This document shows positions 9,134 through 19,100 of a stretch of 64,000 bases of DNA, piece after piece. A program made the translations under genes and the position numbers. A model generated the notes under the pieces. It made no database searches. It worked only from the letters and a program-made list of their open reading frames with translations, and was not told where the DNA came from. Within the stretch, counting starts at the first letter, position 1. Every line of letters begins with the position of its first letter. Where the stretch lies: positions 98,205-162,204 of the forward strand of contig NZ_BONF01000031.1 in the NCBI RefSeq assembly GCF_016862575.1, given 5' to 3'. Source of the DNA: Catellatospora bangladeshensis. Lineage in GTDB: Bacteria; Actinomycetota; Actinomycetes; Mycobacteriales; Micromonosporaceae.

Positions 9134-9733
9134 ATGAAAGCCATGGCTGAGCACTCGACCAAGCATCTCGATCCCCGCGCACCGCTCGTCCTCGACACGA
9201 GGGACCTGCCCCGAGGCGCGGGTGCTATGCGTACCCTCCATCGGGTGGTCCCCGCTCCGGCCGAGCTGGGCCTGCAGCTGATCGGGGTGCCCGAGGGCGC
9301 CGACCTCACGCTCGACCTGCGGCTGGAGTCGGTGACCGAGGGAGTGCTCGTCTCCGGGACCGTCACCGGCCCCGTCGAGGGCGAGTGCGGCCGCTGCCTC
9401 ACCGAGATCGGCTACGACCTCACGGTCAACATCCAGGAGCTGTTCGCCTACGAGGACAGCGCCACGGACGAGACCACCGACGAGGACGAGGTCGGGCGGC
9501 TGCAGGACGACATGATCGACCTGGAGCCGACGCTGCGGGCCGAGGTCGTGCTGGCGCTGCCGGTCAATCCGCTGTGCCGGGAGGACTGCCCAGGCCTGTG
9601 CCCCGAGTGCGGGGCGCGGTGGGACGAGCTGCCCGAGGATCACCACCACGAGCAGATCGACCCGCGCTGGGCGAAGTTGAGCAAGCTGACCGGCTCATCC
9701 GGGCCGGACGAGCCGGCGGAGCCGGCGCCCTGA
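9134..9733 (+). CDS. yceD: YceD/DUF177 family protein
   Basis: 199 residues. DUF177 proteins are almost always encoded just before rpmF; the family is implicated in 23S rRNA accumulation or ribosome assembly. Cysteine pairs CGRC (about residue 91) and CREDCPGLCPECG (about 149-161) match the metal-binding form. The C-terminus is acidic and low in complexity. ATG at 9134 or at 9143 (MAEHSTKH) are both possible. It is co-directional with rpmF, which starts 87 nt later. Confidence 0.85.
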   Translation: MKAMAEHSTKHLDPRAPLVLDTRDLPRGAGAMRTLHRVVPAPAELGLQLIGVPEGADLTLDLRLESVTEGVLVSGTVTGPVEGECGRCLTEIGYDLTVNIQELFAYEDSATDETTDEDEVGRLQDDMIDLEPTLRAEVVLALPVNPLCREDCPGLCPECGARWDELPEDHHHEQIDPRWAKLSKLTGSSGPDEPAEPAP

Positions 9734-9820
9734 TCGGTTCGCCGAACCGGGTGGGAGACGGCTGCGGCCGTACCGAGATAATGGTCGGCGACCAGCCGAC
9801 TACTACTGAGGAGTAAGACA

Positions 9821-9994
9821 GTGGCAGTCCCGAAGCGCAAGATGTCGCGCAGCAACACCCGTCACCGCCGGGCGCAGTGGAAGGTGAGCGCGGTCGCGAC
9901 CGTCGCCTGCCCGCAGTGCAAGTCGGCCAAGCTGCCGCACGCCGCCTGCAGCGTCTGCGGCACGTACAACGGCCGCCAGGTCCTCGAGGTCTGA
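9821..9994 (+). CDS. rpmF: 50S ribosomal protein L32, zinc-binding form
   Basis: 57 residues starting [17 protein letters not shown], the invariant L32 N-terminus. The zinc knuckle is CPQC (about residues 30-33) and CSVCG (about 43-47). GTG at 9821 has GAGGAG ten bases upstream. A strong hairpin follows it before rnc. Confidence 0.97.
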   Translation: MAVPKRKMSRSNTRHRRAQWKVSAVATVACPQCKSAKLPHAACSVCGTYNGRQVLEV

Positions 9995-10036
9995 GCCTTC
10001 AGGCGATCCCGGTGCGCCGGGAAGCTGCGAAACGTC

Positions 10037-10070
10037 ACGTCGCCGGCTGGCAAGCGCCAGCCGGCGACGT
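10037..10070 (+). terminator. Hairpin after rpmF
   Basis: Perfect 15-bp stem ACGTCGCCGGCTGGC (10037-10051) with 10056-10070 and the 4-nt loop AAGC. There is no T tract. It may attenuate transcription between rpmF and rnc rather than end it. Confidence 0.65.
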
Positions 10071-10148
10071 CGCCGTACCAGAAGGGAGCCCGCGGAGCGG
10101 GCACCGCATGACGCTGCCGCCCCTAAGCCGCCGAGAGGGGTGGGTTTG

Positions 10149-10928
10149 ATGGCTTCGAAGTCCTCGCAGGAGGCGCGTTCGGCGGACCGGACCGAGCAGG
10201 CCGCGGCCGCGCTGGCCGACCTGGGTGCCGCCTTCGGCGTGACACTCGCTCCGGAGCTGCTGGAACGCGCTTTGACCCATCGCTCGTACGCGTACGAGCA
10301 CGGCGGGCTGCCCACCAACGAGCGGCTGGAGTTCCTCGGCGACGCCGTGCTGGGCGTCGTCATCACCGCCTCGCTCTACACCGCACACCCGGACCTGCCC
10401 GAGGGCCGGCTGGCGAAGCTGCGGGCCAGCGTTGTCAACTCGCGCGCCCTGGCGGGTGTGGCCCGCTCCCTCGGCAACGGCGGCATCGGCCCGCACCTGC
10501 TGCTGGGCAAGGGCGAGGAGACCACCGGCGGGCGGGACAAGGAGTCGATCCTCGCCGACACGCTGGAGGCGCTGCTCGGCGCGATCTACCTGGAGCACGG
10601 CATGGACCGGGCCGCCGAGGTGGTCCGCGCGCTGTTCGACCCGCTGATGGCGGAGTCGGCGCGGCGCGGCGCGTCGCTGGACTGGAAGACCAGCCTGCAG
10701 GAGCTGACCTCCGCACACGGCTGGGGCGTGCCGGAGTACGCCATCGAGGAGCAGGGCCCCGACCACGCCAAGATGTTCACCGCCTGGGCGGTCGTCGGCG
10801 GCGAGCGCTTCGGCGGGGTCACCGGCCGCACCAAGAAGGACGCGGAGCAGCGGGCCGCCGAGGAGGCCTGGCAGGTGCTGTCGCACCGGGCCGTGGACAC
10901 CTCGCATCCGGAGGCCCGGGAGACATGA
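10149..10928 (+). CDS. rnc: Ribonuclease III
   Basis: 259 residues. Cleaves double-stranded RNA, including the rRNA precursor. The catalytic signature [13 protein letters not shown] (about residues 57-69) is intact, with the second acidic cluster [13 protein letters not shown] (about 137-149). A C-terminal double-stranded-RNA-binding domain ends [19 protein letters not shown] at 10149 follows GAGAGGGG by about eight bases; an in-frame GTG at 10140 would lie on that ribosome site. It overlaps the next gene by 4 nt (ATGA). Confidence 0.95.
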   Translation: MASKSSQEARSADRTEQAAAALADLGAAFGVTLAPELLERALTHRSYAYEHGGLPTNERLEFLGDAVLGVVITASLYTAHPDLPEGRLAKLRASVVNSRALAGVARSLGNGGIGPHLLLGKGEETTGGRDKESILADTLEALLGAIYLEHGMDRAAEVVRALFDPLMAESARRGASLDWKTSLQELTSAHGWGVPEYAIEEQGPDHAKMFTAWAVVGGERFGGVTGRTKKDAEQRAAEEAWQVLSHRAVDTSHPEARET

Positions 10929-12136
10929 CGGTGGCCGCCCCCGCCCACCTCGACAATCCGCCGACAGACGCCGGCCGCAAACCGAGGCTGTGGCGGCGGG
11001 CGGGCGGCCTGCGCGGGGTCGCCGCGGCGTTCGTCGTGGTGGCCGCGCTGCGCTGCGCCCAGCTCGGCGCGGTGTGGGCGATGTCCCCGCCCGACTCGCC
11101 GAAGACGCTGTGGCAGCGGCTGCTGCTGTGGGACGGCGGCTGGCTGCTCGACGTCGCCGTCAACGGCTACCCGTCCGGGTACACCTATCGCGACGGTGAG
11201 ATCACCGGCAACGGGTTCGCCTTCTTCCCGCTCTTCCCGCTGCTCGTGCGGGGCGGCACGGCACTGGGCCTGCCGCCGGAGGCCGCGTCGCTGCTGACCG
11301 CCCATCTCGCGGCGCTGGCCGCCGGGGTGCTGGTCTACCTGCTCGGCGTCGGCCTGTGGGGACGGCGGGTGGGGTACGCCCTGGTCGTGCTCGTCTGCGC
11401 GCAGCCGATGGCGGTCGTGCTCGGCATGGGCTACACCGAGTCGCTGTTCCTGGCCCTGGTGGCGGGCGCGCTGCTGGCCGCGCACGAACGGGTGTGGTGG
11501 GCGGCGGGCCTGGCCGGGCTGGGTGCGGCGCTGACCCGGCCCACCGGCGCCGCCGTCGGCGTGGCGCTGGCCGTGGCAGTGCTGCTGCTGTGGTGGCGGT
11601 CCCGCCGGGGCGAGGTCACCCTGCGGCGGTACGAGCTGCCGCAGGCCGTCACGGCGGCCGGGCTCGCGCTGGCCGGGGTGCCGCTGTTCCTGGCGTGGGT
11701 CGGCGTGCGCGTCGGCGAGTGGGACGCCTGGTTCACGGTGCAGACCAGGGGCTGGGGCACCACGTTCGACTTCGGCAAGGGCGTGCTGGACTTCATCGCC
11801 TCGGCCGTGCTCGGCGGCGAGGGCGTCGTCGAGATCGTCACCGTGCTGCTCATCGTGGTCGCCCTGCTGCTGGCGGTGTACGCGGCCGGCGAGCGGGTCT
11901 GGCCGCCGCTGCTGGTGTACGGGCTGATCGCCCTGGTCCTGGTGCTGGGGCAGGCCGGCTACTGGCACTCCAAGCCGCGGCTGCTGGTGCCCGTGCTGCT
12001 GCTGTGCTGCGTGCCACTGGCCCGAGGGCTGGCCCGGGTGTCGACGGGAACGTCGGTGGTGTTGCTCATGATGTGGAGCGCGTTCGGCCTCTGGTTCGGC
12101 GCGCACATGATCACGGTATGGCCGTACACGATCTGA
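10925..12136 (+). CDS. PIG-V-like polytopic membrane glycosyltransferase
   Basis: 403 residues with about nine or ten hydrophobic helices. [15 protein letters not shown] (about residues 67-81) and [10 protein letters not shown] (about 98-107) match the luminal-loop signatures of the PIG-V/GPI mannosyltransferase 2 superfamily. Bacterial members are presumed polyprenyl-phosphate-sugar transferases; substrate unknown. Start overlaps the rnc stop, so it is translationally coupled. A gene of this kind between rnc and mutM is unusual compared with a plain rnc-mutM pair, and its role in wall glycan assembly is inference. Confidence 0.7.
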   Translation: MTVAAPAHLDNPPTDAGRKPRLWRRAGGLRGVAAAFVVVAALRCAQLGAVWAMSPPDSPKTLWQRLLLWDGGWLLDVAVNGYPSGYTYRDGEITGNGFAFFPLFPLLVRGGTALGLPPEAASLLTAHLAALAAGVLVYLLGVGLWGRRVGYALVVLVCAQPMAVVLGMGYTESLFLALVAGALLAAHERVWWAAGLAGLGAALTRPTGAAVGVALAVAVLLLWWRSRRGEVTLRRYELPQAVTAAGLALAGVPLFLAWVGVRVGEWDAWFTVQTRGWGTTFDFGKGVLDFIASAVLGGEGVVEIVTVLLIVVALLLAVYAAGERVWPPLLVYGLIALVLVLGQAGYWHSKPRLLVPVLLLCCVPLARGLARVSTGTSVVLLMMWSAFGLWFGAHMITVWPYTI

Positions 12137-12161
12137 ACGGCCGGAGCGGAGAGGCGGAGTC

Positions 12162-13016
12162 ATGCCGGAGTTGCCCGAGGTCGAGACCGTGCGCAGCGGC
12201 CTGGCGCGCTGGGTGGTGGGCCGCACCATCGGCGCGGTCGAGGTGCGCCACCCGCGCGCGATCCGCCGCCACCCCGGCGGCGCGCAGGACTTCGCCGACG
12301 CGCTGACCGGCCGCACCATCACCGAGGCCCGCCGCCGCGGCAAGTACCTGTGGCTCCCGCTGGACAGCGGTGACGCCGTCGTCGGCCACCTCGGCATGTC
12401 CGGCCAGCTGCTCGTGCAGCCCGCCGACGCCGCCGAGGAGAAACACCTGCACATCCGCTTCGACTTCACCGACGGCGGCCCCCAGCTGCGCTTCGTCGAC
12501 CAGCGCACCTTCGGCGGCCTCGCGGTCTCACCCGGCGGCGCGGTCCTGCCCGCCGAGATCGCCCACATCGCCCTCGACCCGATCGACCCCGCCTTCGTCG
12601 AGAAGGACTTCCTGGCGGCCCTGCGCCGCCGCCGCACCGCCGTCAAACGCGCCCTGCTCGACCAGTCCCTGATCTCCGGCGTCGGCAACATCTACGCCGA
12701 CGAGGCCCTCTGGCGCGCCAAACTCCACGGCGAACGCCCCAGCGACGAGCTGACCGCCCCCGCCGCCAAACGCCTGCTCACCCACGTACGCGACGTCCTC
12801 GCCGAGGCCATCGCCGTCGGCGGCACCACCTTCGACGCCCTCTACGTCAACGTCAACGGCGAGTCCGGCTACTTCGACCGCTCCCTCAACGCCTACGGCC
12901 GCGAGGGCGAGCCCTGCTCCCGCTGCGGCTCCCCGATCCGCCGCGAAAGCTTCATGAACCGCAGCTCCTTCTCCTGCCCCCGCTGCCAACCCCGCCCCCG
13001 CCCCACAACCCCGTAA
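12162..13016 (+). CDS. mutM: Formamidopyrimidine-DNA glycosylase (Fpg/MutM)
   Basis: 284 residues. Excises 8-oxoguanine and formamidopyrimidines and nicks the abasic site. After Met removal Pro1 is the catalytic nucleophile in PELPEVE; Lys near residue 60 (RRGKYLW) and the helix-2-turn-helix [12 protein letters not shown] are present. The C-terminal zinc finger has CSRCG and CPRCQ. ATG at 12162 has GGAG upstream (GGAGAGGCGGAGTC). Codon use becomes extremely C-rich toward the 3' end, a local composition effect. Confidence 0.96.
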   Translation: MPELPEVETVRSGLARWVVGRTIGAVEVRHPRAIRRHPGGAQDFADALTGRTITEARRRGKYLWLPLDSGDAVVGHLGMSGQLLVQPADAAEEKHLHIRFDFTDGGPQLRFVDQRTFGGLAVSPGGAVLPAEIAHIALDPIDPAFVEKDFLAALRRRRTAVKRALLDQSLISGVGNIYADEALWRAKLHGERPSDELTAPAAKRLLTHVRDVLAEAIAVGGTTFDALYVNVNGESGYFDRSLNAYGREGEPCSRCGSPIRRESFMNRSSFSCPRCQPRPRPTTP

Positions 13017-13074
13017 CCCCGCCACCCCCTAACCGCCGCCACCCCACGCGGACCCACCCACCCTCTACCGCGCC

Positions 13075-13141
13075 GATCTTGCGCGAACTGTGGGTACGAC
13101 ACGCCCATTCCGCCTAAAAGGGCAACACTTCGCGCAAGATC
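13075..13141. repeat. Long palindrome with GATC ends
   Basis: GATCTTGCGCGAA (13075-13087) pairs perfectly with 13129-13141 across a 41-nt centre. The arms are not those of family A or B, but the length (67 bp) and GATC termini are similar. Confidence 0.7.
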
Positions 13142-13181
13142 GACGCGATCATGGGTGGCCGCGAGGGTGGGGCGGTGGCTT

Positions 13182-13246
13182 GATCGCGAGTTTGTGTCAC
13201 AAGGTGTGGTCTGGCCACAGGTTCTGACACGAGACGGCGATCTTCG
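13182..13246. repeat. Family A 65-bp repeat, copy 1
   Basis: 65 bp with arms at positions 1-17 and 45-61 of the unit and an inner TGTGG/CCACA hairpin. It aligns to seven other copies in the window with no gap. Confidence 0.85.
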
Positions 13247-13295
13247 CCGTGCCGCCGTGCGGGAGGGTGACCCCCGGAGCGCGGGTCGGGCGTGG

Positions 13296-13883
13296 TCAGG
13301 GGCGGCCGTAGGCGGGGCCGTCGGGGACCTTGAGGTCGGCGTCGTCGTGGGCGGTGTCGAGGAGGCCGACGGGCAGGGACAGCTCGTGGGCCTGCTCGAC
13401 GAGGTGGTCCACGACGCTGCGCGGCGCACCGGCCAGCAGGTCCAGGGCGGCGGCGTCGAAGCCCTTGTCGCGGCAGAGGCGCAGGCGGTCGGCGAGGATC
13501 GGCGTGATGCGGTCTCGCAGCTGCGCCTCGGGGGCGTCCCAGCGGACCAGGCCGTCGGGCCGGGTCAGGTCGGCGGGGAAGCGGGCGGCGTCCGGCCGCC
13601 CGCGGCGCACCTCGCCGAGCGGGAGGTAGCAGACCGCGCGGCGGCGTTCGGCGTGCAGGTCCTCGACCAGGGACGCGTCGGTGGTGAAGCCGTCCAGCAC
13701 GAACACGTCGGCGGCGGTGACCTGCGGGGGTGCGCTCAGTGCCCACTGCCAGCGCAGGCTGTCGGGTACGGCGGGCCGCGCCGGCGCCTCGTACCAGTGC
13801 GCGGGCCGGGTGGGGGCGGCACACGCCACGCAGGCGAGCACGACGACCGCGCTGACCGGCACCCGGACGCCCGCGACGTGCAC
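13296..13883 (-). CDS. GH114-like (endo-alpha-1,4-polygalactosaminidase family) protein, divergent
   Basis: About 195 residues. A hydrophobic N-terminus with VLACVACAA suggests export, possibly as a lipoprotein. The body has the GH114-type order: VFVLDGF, AVCYLPLGE (usual form: ICYxSAGS), GRPDAARFP, then a KGFDAAALDL segment. Where active GH114 enzymes typically have VEPDN, this protein reads ALDL, so the expected acidic residue appears missing. It may therefore be inactive or altered in specificity. GTG at 13883 is chosen (5 nt after the upstream stop) without a good ribosome site. The gene is downstream of, and likely co-transcribed with, the GH135-like gene. Confidence 0.65.
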   Translation of the reverse strand: MHVAGVRVPVSAVVVLACVACAAPTRPAHWYEAPARPAVPDSLRWQWALSAPPQVTAADVFVLDGFTTDASLVEDLHAERRRAVCYLPLGEVRRGRPDAARFPADLTRPDGLVRWDAPEAQLRDRITPILADRLRLCRDKGFDAAALDLLAGAPRSVVDHLVEQAHELSLPVGLLDTAHDDADLKVPDGPAYGRP

Positions 13884-13888
13884 GGCGG

Positions 13889-14515
13889 CTACACCGAGAC
13901 CGGCACGACCGCGGGCGCGCCGTGGATGGACGCCTCGTGCACGGCGAGGCCGAACCGGGCGCCCCGGCCCCGCATCAGCTCGTGGCAGGCGGCGATCTGG
14001 TCCAGCGGCACGGAGTGCACGAGGTGCGTGTCGCCGGGGCGTACCCCCTCCGGGGTGCCGTGGCGGTACTGCTCCCACGGGCCCTCGTACGTGCACAGCA
14101 CCGCGCCCAGGCCGCGGTAGATGGAGTCGGTGGGCCGCCCCGGGTTGACCAGGAGCGTGTCGAAGCCGATCCGGCGGGCGGCGCGGACCGCGACGGCGAC
14201 CGGGCCGACGGAGTACGGGCTGGTCGGCGCCTGGTCGAAGAAGACGCCCCGGACCGGGTAGCCGGCCCAGCGGCCCAGCTCGGCCCGCACCTGCTCGGTC
14301 GGGCGCGCGCCGAACGCGAGGTCGACGTAGCCGAGCAGGCCCGCTCCGGCGCGCACGAGCCGGGTGGTGGCCGCGGTCCAGGTCGGGTCGAGCCCGCTCC
14401 CGGGGCCGGCGTCGATGTTCAGCAGCACGGTCACGCCGACACCGGCGGCCTCGACCGCGGCCCACAGCTCCGGCTGCAGGTGCGGGTGTGCGGTTAGTGG
14501 CAGCAGGGGGGTCAC
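13889..14515 (-). CDS. Spherulin-4/GH135-like TIM-barrel protein
   Basis: 208 residues. LLPLTAHPHLQPELW and VTVLLNIDAGPGS at the N-terminus and GYVDLAFGARP, YPVRGVFFDQAP match the spherulation-specific family 4 fold. The fungal member Sph3 is an endo-alpha-1,4-N-acetylgalactosaminidase (GH135). In Sph3-type proteins an Asp-Glu pair sits in the FFDE segment; here it reads FFDQ. No signal peptide is evident from the GTG start at 14515, so either the protein is cytosolic or the true start lies upstream. Likely the first gene of an operon with the GH114-like gene. Confidence 0.7.
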   Translation of the reverse strand: MTPLLPLTAHPHLQPELWAAVEAAGVGVTVLLNIDAGPGSGLDPTWTAATTRLVRAGAGLLGYVDLAFGARPTEQVRAELGRWAGYPVRGVFFDQAPTSPYSVGPVAVAVRAARRIGFDTLLVNPGRPTDSIYRGLGAVLCTYEGPWEQYRHGTPEGVRPGDTHLVHSVPLDQIAACHELMRGRGARFGLAVHEASIHGAPAVVPVSV

Positions 14516-14593
14516 GCCCGTACAACGACCGAGGTCGGGACGCCGCGACTGCCCACGGGCGACTGTCGGCTAGCCGACCGACCGGCCGCGGCC

Positions 14594-15391
14594 TCAATCC
14601 CGGCCGAACTCCTGCGTCCAGTAGGTGGTGCGCCCCTGGTAGGCCAGGCCGACCCCGGTGGCCCGCGCGTCGCAGTCGAGGATGTTGTTGCGGTGGCCGG
14701 TGCTGGCCATCCAGCCGTCGACGACGGACTGCGCGGTGGGGTAGCCGTAGGCGATGTTCTCGCCGGCCGCCTCCCGCCGCGGGTATCCGGCGGCCGCGAG
14801 CCGGTCCACGAAGCTGCTGCCGTTGCGCCCGGTATGGCTGAAGTAGTCGTGCTCGGCCATGTCCGCGCTGTGGCGGCGCGCGGCCGTGCGCATCCGCTCG
14901 TCGGTGCGCACCCGGGAGCAGCCCGCCCGCTCCCGCTCCCGGTTGATCAAAGCTGTGACCTGGTCTTCCAGCTCGGTGACGCGCGAGCTCTCCAGGGTGG
15001 GCCGAGGCGACGGGTGGGCGGGCGGCGATGAGGCGGCCGGGAGCGGCGCGGGCGGTGGGGTGGTCCGGCGGGCGGCTGGGCGGCTCGGGGCGGGAAGCGG
15101 CACCGCGCTGCCGACGGGTGCCGTCACCGCCGTGGGCGACGGGGCCGGTGTGGTCGACGGCACACCGGCGGGCTCACCCGAAACGGTGACGCTCAGTGTG
15201 GGGACCGGCTGATCCGGCACGGGGCCGCCCGGAGCGGCGCGCCCGGAGCCCGCCGGGGCGGCCGTGAGCGCGGGGCCCACCGCCATCACGCCTCCGACCA
15301 GCACGGACAGCAGCGCCGCGGAGGCCGTGAGCGCGGGCCACATCCGCAGCGGAGCACGATGCCGGCCGGTGTGCCGGCGACGAGGTGCCAC
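14594..15391 (-). CDS. Secreted CAP/SCP-domain protein
   Basis: 265 residues. Residues 1 to about 45 are a signal peptide or anchor (RMWPALTASAALLSVLVGG core). A long Pro/Ser/Thr-rich, low-complexity spacer follows (about 50-130). Then comes a CAP domain with ALINRERERAGC, HSADMAEHDYFSHTG, AGENIAYGY and GWMASTGHRNNIL, all standard CAP signatures. Bacterial CAP proteins are extracellular with mostly unknown function. GTG at 15391 begins with a basic stretch. It reads toward the two galactosaminidase-like genes with a 78-nt gap, so it could share their transcript. Confidence 0.85.
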   Translation of the reverse strand: MAPRRRHTGRHRAPLRMWPALTASAALLSVLVGGVMAVGPALTAAPAGSGRAAPGGPVPDQPVPTLSVTVSGEPAGVPSTTPAPSPTAVTAPVGSAVPLPAPSRPAARRTTPPPAPLPAASSPPAHPSPRPTLESSRVTELEDQVTALINRERERAGCSRVRTDERMRTAARRHSADMAEHDYFSHTGRNGSSFVDRLAAAGYPRREAAGENIAYGYPTAQSVVDGWMASTGHRNNILDCDARATGVGLAYQGRTTYWTQEFGRD

Positions 15392-15629
15392 GCGCCGACG
15401 CTAGCAGCCGGGGCGGTTTGTCGCCTCCCGACACCTTCTGTGACCTGTGAGGCAGGGCAACTTGACGTCACCGGCGGATCGGCGGAATATGGATACGTCG
15501 CCAGTCGCGCCCGACCGCGCTCGCCAGCATTATCCGGAGCAACATGCCGGATGCCAACGGGCCGGGAGCGCGAATATAACTGGGCGCGCGTTTGGCCGGC
15601 GAACCGGCAGCGCTTCACAAGGAGACGAT

Positions 15630-15824
15630 ATGGCGAAGGCCCTCTATGGCCACGTCACGGCAGCGCCCGATCGGCGCCTGCTGGACGAGGTCACCCGGTT
15701 GCGTGCCACGGTGCGGGCACTGGAGTTCGAGGTAACCCGGTTGCGTGCGGAGAACGATCGCCTGGCGGCTGCCGCTGCCGAGGCGGACGACTTCTTCCGC
15801 ATCGCCGAGCCGGCCCTTACCTGA
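15630..15824 (+). CDS. Small coiled-coil actinobacterial protein
   Basis: 64 residues. MAKALYGHV at the start, then LLDEVTRLRATVRALEFEVTR-like heptads with Leu/Val at a and d positions to about residue 52. ATG at 15630 has AAGGAG (15619-15624) at ideal distance; the longer upstream frame lacks this. Similar short MAKALYGHV proteins occur widely in actinomycetes with unknown role. A U-tailed hairpin follows, so it is likely its own transcript. Confidence 0.75.
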   Translation: MAKALYGHVTAAPDRRLLDEVTRLRATVRALEFEVTRLRAENDRLAAAAAEADDFFRIAEPALT

Positions 15825-16156
15825 ACAATCCCCGCGTGAGCGGGACGTGGCCGACCGCCGTACGGGGCGAGTCGCCACGATGCACCAGTCCTTATGCGCG
15901 CCTCCACTCCTGTGGCGGCGCGCTTCTTCATTGCCCGTGGCGCCACGTCGTGGCGGCACAGCGCCGGAGCGCGCAGAGGGCATGGATCGTTGTCCGCCGG
16001 GGCGCATAGCGGCGCGGGCGGCGGGGCATAGAACAGCCGCCCGGTGCGGCGTCCCCCGAAGAGACGAGCTCTCCTCCGGGTACCCTGCAGCTTTGACCCG
16101 ATAGCATGTGCCACCCGCCGCCCGGCGGGACGCCCTTTGAACGATTTCGGAGCGCT
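15825..16156. other. 332-bp spacer upstream of smc
   Basis: Holds the terminator of the small coiled-coil gene and, further right, a second imperfect hairpin near 15940. No convincing promoter boxes were found although smc probably starts transcription here. Confidence 0.5.
15896..15930 (+). terminator. Intrinsic terminator of the small coiled-coil gene
   Basis: Stem GCGCGCCTCCAC (15896-15907) with 15912-15923, one mismatch, a 4-nt loop, followed by TTCTTCATT. One of the few hairpins here with a T-rich tail. Confidence 0.75.
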
Positions 16157-19100
16157 GTGCACCTCAAGAGCCTGACGGTGAAGGGCTTCAAGTCCTTCGC
16201 CTCCGCGACGACGCTGCGGCTGGAGCCGGGCATCACCTGTGTGGTGGGCCCGAACGGCTCCGGCAAGTCCAACGTGGTTGACGCGATCTCCTGGGTGCTC
16301 GGCGAGCAGGGCGCCAAGGCGCTGCGCGGCGGCAAGATGGAGGACGTGATCTTCGCCGGCACGTCCGGCCGCCAGCCGCTGGGCCGGGCCGAGGTCACCC
16401 TCACCATCGACAACACCGACGGCGCGCTGCCGATCGACTACACCGAGGTCTCGATCACCCGCCGCATGTTCCGCGACGGCGCGAGCGAGTACGAGATCAA
16501 CGGTGACGCCTGCCGCCTGATGGACGTCCAGGAGCTGCTGTCCGACTCCGGCATCGGCCGGGAGATGCACGTCATCGTCGGCCAGGGCCGGCTCGACAGC
16601 GTGCTGCACGCCCGCCCGGAGGACCGGCGCTCGTTCATCGAGGAGGCCGCGGGCGTCCTCAAGCACCGCAAGCGCAAGGAGAAGGCGCTCCGCAAGCTCG
16701 ACGCGATGCAGGCCAACCTGAACCGCGTCAACGACCTCACCGACGAGCTGCGCCGCCAGCTCAAGCCGCTGGGCCGGCAGGCCGAGGTGGCCCGGCGCGC
16801 CGCGACCATCCAGGCCGACCTGCGCGACGCGCGCCTGCGCCTGCTCGCCGACGACCTGTTCACGCTGCGCGCCACGCTGGACAAGGAGATCGCCGACGAG
16901 GCGGCCCTGCGCACCCGGCGCGAGCTGGTCGAGGAGGAGTACGAGCAGGTCCAGCTCCGGCTGGCTGCGCTGGAGGCGGAGCACGCCGCCGACGCGCCCG
17001 CGCTGACCCAGGCCCAGGACGTCTGGTATCAGCTGTCCGCGCTGCAGGAGCGTTTCCGCTCCACCGCGCAGCTGGCCTCCGAGCGGCACCGCCACCTGTC
17101 CGCTCCCACCGAGGAGGAGCGGCCGGGCCGCGACCCCGAGCGGCTGGAGGCCGAGGCCGAGGCGGTACGCGAGCAGGAGGAGGCGCTGCGCGAGGCGCTC
17201 GCCGAGGACCAGGTGCGCCTGGCCGAGGCGGTCGAGCGCCGCCAGGAGCTGGAGCGCCAGCTCGCCGCCGCCGAGCGGGCGCTGGTCGCCGCGGTGAAGG
17301 CGATCGCCGACCGGCGCGAGGGCATGGCGAAGCTCGCCGGGCAGGTCAACGCCGCCCGTACGCGTACCGCCACCGCCGCCGAGGAGATCGAGCGCCTGGC
17401 CGCGGCGTACGACGACGCCGCGATGCGCGCCGAGGCGGCGCAGGAGCAGGTGGACCTGGTCGCCGAGGAGACCTCCGACGCCGACCGCGACAACGCGGAC
17501 CTGGACACCCGGCATGCCACCGCGGTCACCGCGCACGAGGACGCGAGCGCCGAGGTGAAGCGGCTGTCCGACGCCGACCGCGCCGCCGAGAAGGAGGCGA
17601 CCGGCTGGAAGGCCCGCGAGGAGGCGCTCGCGCTGGGTCTCAACCGCAAGGACGGCGCGGGTGCGCTGCTGGCCCGTGCGGCTGACGTGCCGGGACTGCT
17701 GGGCAGCGTCGCGTCGCTGCTCGCGGTCGAGCCGGGCTGTGAGGCGGCGCTGGCCGCGGCACTGGGCGCGCTGGCCGACGCGGTCGCCGTGGCCGGGGTC
17801 GACGAGGCCGCCGAGGCGATGCGCCTGCTCAAGATCCAGGACGCGGGCCGGGCCACCCTGCTGATCGGCACGTCCGCCACGCAGTCCCGCCCCGACGTGG
17901 CGCTGCCCGGCGGCGCCCGCTGGGCGCTGGACGTGGTGCGCTGCGCCGAGAGCGTGCGCCCGGCCGTCACCCACGCGCTGCGCGACGTGGTGCTGGTCGA
18001 CGACCTGACCGCCGCGGCGGCACTGGTCGCCGCCCACCCGGCGCTGCGCGCGGTGACTCGCGACGGCGACCTGGTCGGCGCGTTCTCCGGCGCGGGCGGC
18101 TCGTCGAAGGCGCCCAGCTACATCGAGGTCCAGGCGGCCGTGGACGAGGCCCGCGCGAAGCGGGTCGCGGCCGAGGAGATGACCGCCCGGCTGCGCGAGG
18201 AGATCGCCGCCGCCCGCGAGGTCGTCGCCGACCGCAAGCGCGCCGTCGACGAGGCCGCCGCCGCCAAGCGCGCGGCCGAGGGCGAGCGCAACGCCGCCGC
18301 CCGCCGCCTGGCCGAGGTCAGCGCCGCCGCGCGGTCCGCGCAGGCCGAGGCGCAGCGCCTGGGCGCGGCCCGGGACAAGGCCGCCGGTGCTCGCGAGCAG
18401 GACCTGATGCACCTGGCCGAGCTGGAGGAGCGGCTGGCGGCCGCGGAGGCGGTCCCGGTCGACGAGGACCCGTCCACCGGCGAGCGGGACCAGCTCGCCG
18501 CGCTGGTGCCGCAGGCCCGCCAGAACGAGGTCGAGGTACGCCTGGCCGTGCGCACCGCCGAGGAGCGCGTCTCGCAGATCGCGGGCCGGGCCGACTCGCT
18601 GCTGCGCCAGGCCGCCGCCGAGCGGGCCGCCCGCGAGCGCGCCGCCGCCCGCCGGGCCGCCCGGGAGCGTGGCGCGTCGGTGGCCAAGGCCGTCGAGTCC
18701 GGCACCCGCGAGGTGCTGACCAGGCTGAACGTGGCGCTGGAGGAGGCCGCCGAGCGGCGCGACGAGCTGGCGGAGGCGCGGACCGCCCGGGAGGCGGAGC
18801 TGGCGCAGGTGCGCAACGCGGGCAAGCGGCTGGGCGACGACCTGAACCGGCTCACCTCCGAGGTGCACCGCGACGAGATGGCCCGCGCCGAGCAGCGGAT
18901 GCGCATCGAGCAGCTGGAGACGCGGGCCGCCGAGGAGTTCTCCATCGACGTGGAGACGCTGCTGGGCGAGTACGGCCCGCACGTCGGCGTACCGGTGATC
19001 ATGCTGGGCTCGGCGGACCTGGCCGAGCCGGAGCCCTACGACCGGGCCATCCAGGAGAAGCGCGCCGCCAAGGCCGAGCGCGACCTGGCCCTGCTCGGCA

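Larger units (their letters stand above)
13017..13295. other. Gene-free region between convergent genes, holding two palindromic elements
   Basis: No coding potential judged real. It contains the 13-bp-armed palindrome at 13075-13141 and a family A repeat at 13182-13246. Both may also act as transcript ends for mutM and the leftward hydrolase-like gene. Confidence 0.7.
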
